Shown in pieces: positions 60,197 through 64,000 of a stretch of DNA of 64,000 bases (within the stretch, counting starts at the first letter, position 1; each line of letters starts with the position of its first letter). Origin of the DNA: JAICXG01 sp036825615 (GTDB taxonomy: Bacteria > Verrucomicrobiota > Verrucomicrobiia > Chthoniobacterales > UBA10450); assembly GCA_036825615.1 (NCBI GenBank), contig DAISXY010000005.1, positions 1-64,000 of the forward strand, written 5' to 3'. Position numbers and translations under genes: made by a program. Below the pieces are notes generated by a model. It searched no databases and was not told the origin of the DNA. It was given only the letters and a program-made list of their open reading frames with translations.

Positions 60197-61971
60197 ACGC
60201 GTTCCTGCAACGGCTGAAGCAGCGCAAGCTGGTGCAATGGTCGCTCGCCTACATCGCGGCAGCATTCGCCTTGCTCCAGGGAACAGACATCGTCGCCCAG
60301 CGCTTCGGCTGGCCTGCGCAAACCATGCGCCTGCTCATCATCGCGCTCAGTCTCGGCTTGTTCGTGACCATGGTGCTGGCCTGGTATCACGGGGAACGCG
60401 GCGCGCAACGTGTGACCGGGACAGAGCTTCTCATCCTTGCACTCTTATTGGCGGTGGGAGGCGGATTTCTTTGGCGTTTTGCCGCCACTTCGCACGAAAC
60501 AACCACTCCGTTTGTCGCATCGCCTAACGAGAATAAGATGTCGGCAGAACTGGTCCCGGTCGCGGAGAAATCAATCGCGGTCCTGCCATTCGAGAATCTG
60601 AGCGAGGACAAGAGTAACGCATTTTTTGCCGAAGGTGTGCAGGATGAAATTCTCACCCGGCTCGCAAAAGTAGCCGACCTAAAAGTCATTTCCCGCACTT
60701 CGACTCAGCACTTCAAAAGCTCGCCCGATAATTTGCCCGAGATCGCAAAGCAACTTGGCGTCGCCAATATCCTCGAAGGGAGCGTGCAGAAGTCTAACGA
60801 TCAGGTCCGTGTGAACGTGCAGTTGATTAAGGCGGCGAATGATTCCCACCTTTGGGCTGACACCTACGACCGCAAGCTGACTGATATCTTTGCGGTCGAG
60901 AGCGAAATCGCAAGAACCATTGCCGAGACCCTCGAAGCGAAACTGACCGGCACGGAAAAGATTCTCCTCGCGAAAAAACCGACGCCGAATCCAGAAGCGT
61001 ATGAGCTCTATCTAAAAGGCCGCTTCTTCTGGAACAAACGCACCGCAGCGGATCTGAGGAAATCGATCGATTTCTTTAACGCCGCGATCGCCAGGGACGG
61101 CAACTATGCGCCGGCCTACGCCGCGCTGGCTCAGGCCTGGGTATTGTTACCCGCTCACAACGGCGCTGCGCCAAAGGATTGCATTGCACCCGCCGAAGCG
61201 GCAATCAGCAAGGCGCTCGCCTTGGACGACACGTCCTCCGAGGCGCATGCGGCTCTTGGGGAGCTGCGGGCAAGCTTCCAATTCGATTTCCAGGGCGCAG
61301 CCGCTGAATTCGACCGGGCGATCCAGTTAAACCCAAACGACGCGACCGCCCGGCATTGGGCCGGGATGAACAAGGGAATATTAGGCAACATCACGGGCGA
61401 GGTCGCGGAACTGCGGCGCGCCGTGTCGCTCGATCCGCTGTCGCTCATTATTAACACCAACCTGGCGCGAGCTCTGATCCACGCGCGCCGTTTCGATGAA
61501 GCGATCGCCCAATTACACAAAACGATCGAGATGGATGGCGAGTTCGCCTACGCCCATCGCACTCTCGGGATGGCGCTGGAGCTCGAGGGGAAAACCGCCG
61601 CCGCCATCGCCGAGTATGAGAAGGCGATTTCGTTAGGCGAGGATGTGCCCGCGGCCGCCACGCTCGGCCATCTCTACGGAACGATCGGCCGCAAGGAGGC
61701 GGCGACCAAGATTCTTCGCCAGCTACAGGATGAGAGCGAACGCCGCTATGTCGATCCATTCTGGCTCGCGCTCGTTTATGTCGGGTTAAATGACCGCGAG
61801 CACGCTCTGGCGGCGCTGGAACAAGGTTATGCCGGCCGCAACGGTGATGAGCTGGGCTACATCCGGATCGATGCTTTCTTCGACCCGCTGCACGGTGATC
61901 CACGTTTCGAAGCGCTCGCTGAGAAGATTGTTCCAGCCGCGGATTTCAAAGGAGCGACTGCGGCGCAATGA
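60193..61971 (+). CDS. TolB-domain TPR membrane protein, array member 3
   Basis: The 592-residue protein has a type B head (NAFLQRLKQRKLVQWSLAY), the TolB-like domain (EKSIAVLPFENLSEDKSNAF, EGVQDEILTRLAKVADLKVI) and TPRs including LYLKGRFFWNKRTAADL. Overlaps both neighbours by 4 bases, so the array is translationally coupled. The motif TCGTTAGGC occurs at 61630 and its reverse at 60522. Members 1 and 3 share more of the TolB domain with each other than with member 2. Confidence 0.85.
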   Translation: MNAFLQRLKQRKLVQWSLAYIAAAFALLQGTDIVAQRFGWPAQTMRLLIIALSLGLFVTMVLAWYHGERGAQRVTGTELLILALLLAVGGGFLWRFAATSHETTTPFVASPNENKMSAELVPVAEKSIAVLPFENLSEDKSNAFFAEGVQDEILTRLAKVADLKVISRTSTQHFKSSPDNLPEIAKQLGVANILEGSVQKSNDQVRVNVQLIKAANDSHLWADTYDRKLTDIFAVESEIARTIAETLEAKLTGTEKILLAKKPTPNPEAYELYLKGRFFWNKRTAADLRKSIDFFNAAIARDGNYAPAYAALAQAWVLLPAHNGAAPKDCIAPAEAAISKALALDDTSSEAHAALGELRASFQFDFQGAAAEFDRAIQLNPNDATARHWAGMNKGILGNITGEVAELRRAVSLDPLSLIINTNLARALIHARRFDEAIAQLHKTIEMDGEFAYAHRTLGMALELEGKTAAAIAEYEKAISLGEDVPAAATLGHLYGTIGRKEAATKILRQLQDESERRYVDPFWLALVYVGLNDREHALAALEQGYAGRNGDELGYIRIDAFFDPLHGDPRFEALAEKIVPAADFKGATAAQ

Positions 61972-63752
61972 ATTTCTTCTCCGAGCTGAAGCGTCGCAAC
62001 GTCTTCCGGGCGGCCGCGTTTTATGCCGCAAGCGCATGGCTGCTCGTGCAAGTGGCGACACAAGTCTTCCCACTCTTCCACACTCCCGATTGGGTCGCGC
62101 GCTGGATCGTCGTCGCGGCAATCATCGGCTTTCCTTTCTGGCTCGCCCTGGCCTGGCTCTACCAATGGACCTCTGAGGGCTTGCAGCGGGAGAGCGACTC
62201 TCCTGAACCTTTGTCTGAGACCTCGCGACAATCGCGCCGGAATGTGGATCGCTGGATCATAGTCATGCTGGCCGCGGCGGTGATTTTGTTGCTCGCGGAC
62301 AGGTTGGTATTTCGCGATCGATCCGAAAAGGTCACGGCCACAGTCGAAAAGTCCATCGCCGTTCTCCCATTCGACAATCTCAGTCGCGATCCCGAAAACG
62401 CTTACTTTGTCGAAGGTATCCAGGACGAAATCCTTACTCGTCTCGCTAAGATCGGCGATCTCAAAGTCATCGCCCGCAGTTCTACCCTGCGTTTTCAAAA
62501 CAAAGGCGACCTGCCGCAGATCGCGCAGCAACTCGGCGTAGCTCATCTGCTCGAAGGCAGCGTGCAAAAGATCAACGACGAGGTGCGTGTGAATGTGCAG
62601 CTAATCAAAGCTGCCAACGAGGCGCATCTCTGGGCTGAGATTTACGATCGCAAACTCACTGACATCTTCGCCGTCGAGAGTGAGATCGCAAAAACCATTG
62701 CGGACACCTTGCAAGCAAAGTTAACGGGCTCGGAAGAGCGGGACATCGCCGCGCGACCAACCGAGAATAGCGAAGCGCACCAGCTTTACTTAAAGGGACG
62801 ATATTTCTGGAACAAACGCACAGGTAACGACCTGAAGAAGTCGATCGAATACTTCGAGCAAGCGATCGCGGCCGATCCGAACTACGCCCTCGCCTATGCC
62901 GGTCTGGCCGATGGGTACGTCTTGCTACCCGGCTATACGGCAGGAACTCCACGCGAATATTATCCCAAAGCCAAGACGGCGGCGAAGAAGGCCCTTGAAC
63001 TGGACGACACCCTGGCTGAAGCGCATACCACGCTCGCGATGGCGCTTTGGTACTTCGATTTCGATTTCTCACAATCGATCAACGAATTTGAGCGCGCGAT
63101 CGAACTGAATCCGAATTACGCGACCGCCCATCAGCAATATGCCAACAACACTTTGGCCGCGCTCGGCCGATTCGATGATGCGATCAGGGAAGGTGAACGA
63201 GCACTTGAGTTAGACCCTCTCTCCAGCGTCATTAATTCGGATCTGGGAGTGGATTACCTTTTCGCAGGTAGTTACGATCAAGCGATCGCTCAATTCCGCA
63301 AGCTACTTGAGATGGACCCGGGTTATTACTTTGGCCATTTCCAGCTCGGTCAGGCCCTCGAAATGAAAGGATCTCGCGACGCCGCGATTGCCGAGTATCA
63401 AAAGGCGCGAGGCTTGAACGATGATCCATCTGTCCTTGGAACGCTCGCGCGCACCTACGGTTTGTCCGGCAATCGCGCCGAGGCAGAGAAAATCCTGGAT
63501 CAAATGAATGCATTGGCGAAGGAGCGATATGTCACCGCCTACAGCTTTGCCCTGGTTTACCTGGGACTTGGCGACAAAGAAGAGGCCATTCATTGGCTGG
63601 AAAAGAGTTACGAGGATCACGCCGGAGCTGACATTGGCTGGATCCGGGTAGACCCGCTCCTCGCACCGTTGCGGGGCGATCCGCGCTTTGAGGCGCTCGC
63701 CGGGAAGATTGTTCCCGCGGCGGAATTCAAAGGAGCGAACCGTGCCAAATGA
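61968..63752 (+). CDS. TolB-domain TPR membrane protein, array member 4 (type A head)
   Basis: The 594-residue protein has a type A head (NFFSELKRRNVFRAAAFYAA) with three membrane segments, then the TolB-like domain (EKSIAVLPFDNLSRDPENAY, EGIQDEILTRLAKIGDLKVI) and TPRs. The type A head is also the one found in the remnants at 54595, 56245 and 58069. The start overlaps member 3 by 4 bases. It matches the full-length architecture of members 1 and 3, so only the head differs. Confidence 0.85.
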   Translation: MNFFSELKRRNVFRAAAFYAASAWLLVQVATQVFPLFHTPDWVARWIVVAAIIGFPFWLALAWLYQWTSEGLQRESDSPEPLSETSRQSRRNVDRWIIVMLAAAVILLLADRLVFRDRSEKVTATVEKSIAVLPFDNLSRDPENAYFVEGIQDEILTRLAKIGDLKVIARSSTLRFQNKGDLPQIAQQLGVAHLLEGSVQKINDEVRVNVQLIKAANEAHLWAEIYDRKLTDIFAVESEIAKTIADTLQAKLTGSEERDIAARPTENSEAHQLYLKGRYFWNKRTGNDLKKSIEYFEQAIAADPNYALAYAGLADGYVLLPGYTAGTPREYYPKAKTAAKKALELDDTLAEAHTTLAMALWYFDFDFSQSINEFERAIELNPNYATAHQQYANNTLAALGRFDDAIREGERALELDPLSSVINSDLGVDYLFAGSYDQAIAQFRKLLEMDPGYYFGHFQLGQALEMKGSRDAAIAEYQKARGLNDDPSVLGTLARTYGLSGNRAEAEKILDQMNALAKERYVTAYSFALVYLGLGDKEEAIHWLEKSYEDHAGADIGWIRVDPLLAPLRGDPRFEALAGKIVPAAEFKGANRAK

Positions 63753-64000
63753 GTAACTTCTTCGCGGAGCTAAAGCGGCGAAATGTTTACAAGGTGGCGG
63801 TCGCTTATGCGGTTGTCGGCTGGCTCGTCATTCAAGTCACGGCGACCATCGTTCCCGCGCTCCATCTTCCCGACGGACTGACCACCGCGATCGTCGTGAT
63901 CACTCTGCTCGGGTTCCCGATCGCGCTCGTGATTGCTTGGGCATTTGAAATGACGCCGGAGGGCTTAAAACGAACCGAAGACATCCCTGCCGGGGAGGTT
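63749..64000 (+). CDS. TolB-domain TPR membrane protein, array member 5, 3' truncated by window edge
   Basis: 84 codons are visible: a type A head (SNFFAELKRRNVYKVAVAYA), two membrane segments and the PEGLKRTEDI link that precedes the TolB domain in the family. It starts by a 4-base overlap with member 4 and continues past the window. The head is closest to the remnant at 54595. Confidence 0.85.
   Translation, partial: MSNFFAELKRRNVYKVAVAYAVVGWLVIQVTATIVPALHLPDGLTTAIVVITLLGFPIALVIAWAFEMTPEGLKRTEDIPAGEV

Larger units (their letters stand above)
5207..61638. repeat. Dispersed 9-mer TCGTTAGGC / GCCTAACGA, 31 exact copies
   Basis: Plus-orientation copies start at 5207, 5476, 6410, 9479, 9627, 11367, 11987, 14676, 21041, 21662, 25194, 29163, 38881, 41784, 46328 and 61630. 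Reverse copies start at 7708, 16887, 21709, 22291, 27290, 30011, 35137, 35590, 42754, 50972, 51518, 52142, 53753, 56642 and 60522. A variant, TCGTTAGTC, adds about ten copies (for example 534, 1975, 14337, 16077, 42463, 42469; reverse at 11124, 26436, 50386). Inside genes it mostly reads Ser-Leu-Gly (TCG TTA GGC) or Pro-Asn-Glu/Asp, and copies also lie in spacers and at stop codons. Counts were made by eye. Confidence 0.85.

Overview
The window is GC-rich (roughly 60%) bacterial chromosome with about 50 protein genes on both strands, one tRNA gene and many short intergenic repeats. There is no rRNA, CRISPR array, integrase or transposase. Several features suggest a soil-type Verrucomicrobiota, perhaps Chthoniobacterales: large membrane-anchored TolB/TPR paralogues, autotransporter-type and tail-fibre-type secreted proteins, intergenic repeats of the CTCTGCG and CACAGATTT kind, and a high density of small lipoproteins. 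This placement is inference from gene content, not a database result.

Layout. 1-4.3 kb: end of a hybrid histidine kinase, small proteins, and a two-gene unit of a GntA/YqcI-like haem protein and a DUF1989 protein. 4.5-8.7 kb: glycosyltransferase, PLP decarboxylase, PlsC-type acyltransferase and alpha/beta hydrolase in two overlapping pairs. 9.9-13 kb: housekeeping operon coaE-rho-rnd. 13-19.5 kb: zinc alcohol dehydrogenase with an SRPBCC membrane protein, a decayed SDR gene, and a flavin-dependent halogenase-like gene with no normal start codon. 19.5-25.2 kb: acyl-CoA locus with a single-chain 3-oxoacid CoA-transferase divergent from prpD-prpB-prpC and a thioesterase. 25-30.7 kb: PLD-type cardiolipin synthase lipoprotein, DUF1203-ada pair, NYN nuclease, small basic protein, coiled-coil membrane protein and lipoprotein. 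30.7-38.2 kb: glgC divergent from glmS, a GlsB-like membrane protein, then permease(USP fusion)-serA. 38-47 kb: secreted proteins, GT25, carbonic anhydrase, threonine dehydratase, ornithine cyclodeaminase and a LuxR-type regulator. 47-50 kb: two secreted repeat proteins sharing a triplicated upstream motif. 50-54.5 kb: L,D-transpeptidase, tRNA-Phe, aat, GT4, cNMP/DUF4388 protein, lipoprotein and thioesterase. 54.6-64 kb: an MFS transporter between decayed paralogue heads, then a tandem array of five TolB/TPR proteins joined mostly by 4-base overlaps and running off the window.

The strongest signal outside normal annotation is a 9-mer, TCGTTAGGC (reverse complement GCCTAACGA). I counted 31 exact copies, split 16/15 between strands, in genes, across stop codons and between genes. 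Less than one copy is expected by composition. Its density (about one per 2 kb) and lack of strand polarity resemble the uptake signal sequences of Pasteurellaceae and Neisseria. A second signal is a 20-base element containing CCCTTTTAGGGG. It occurs three times in 1.5 kb, each copy 50-58 bases before a start codon, beside the LuxR-type regulator gene.
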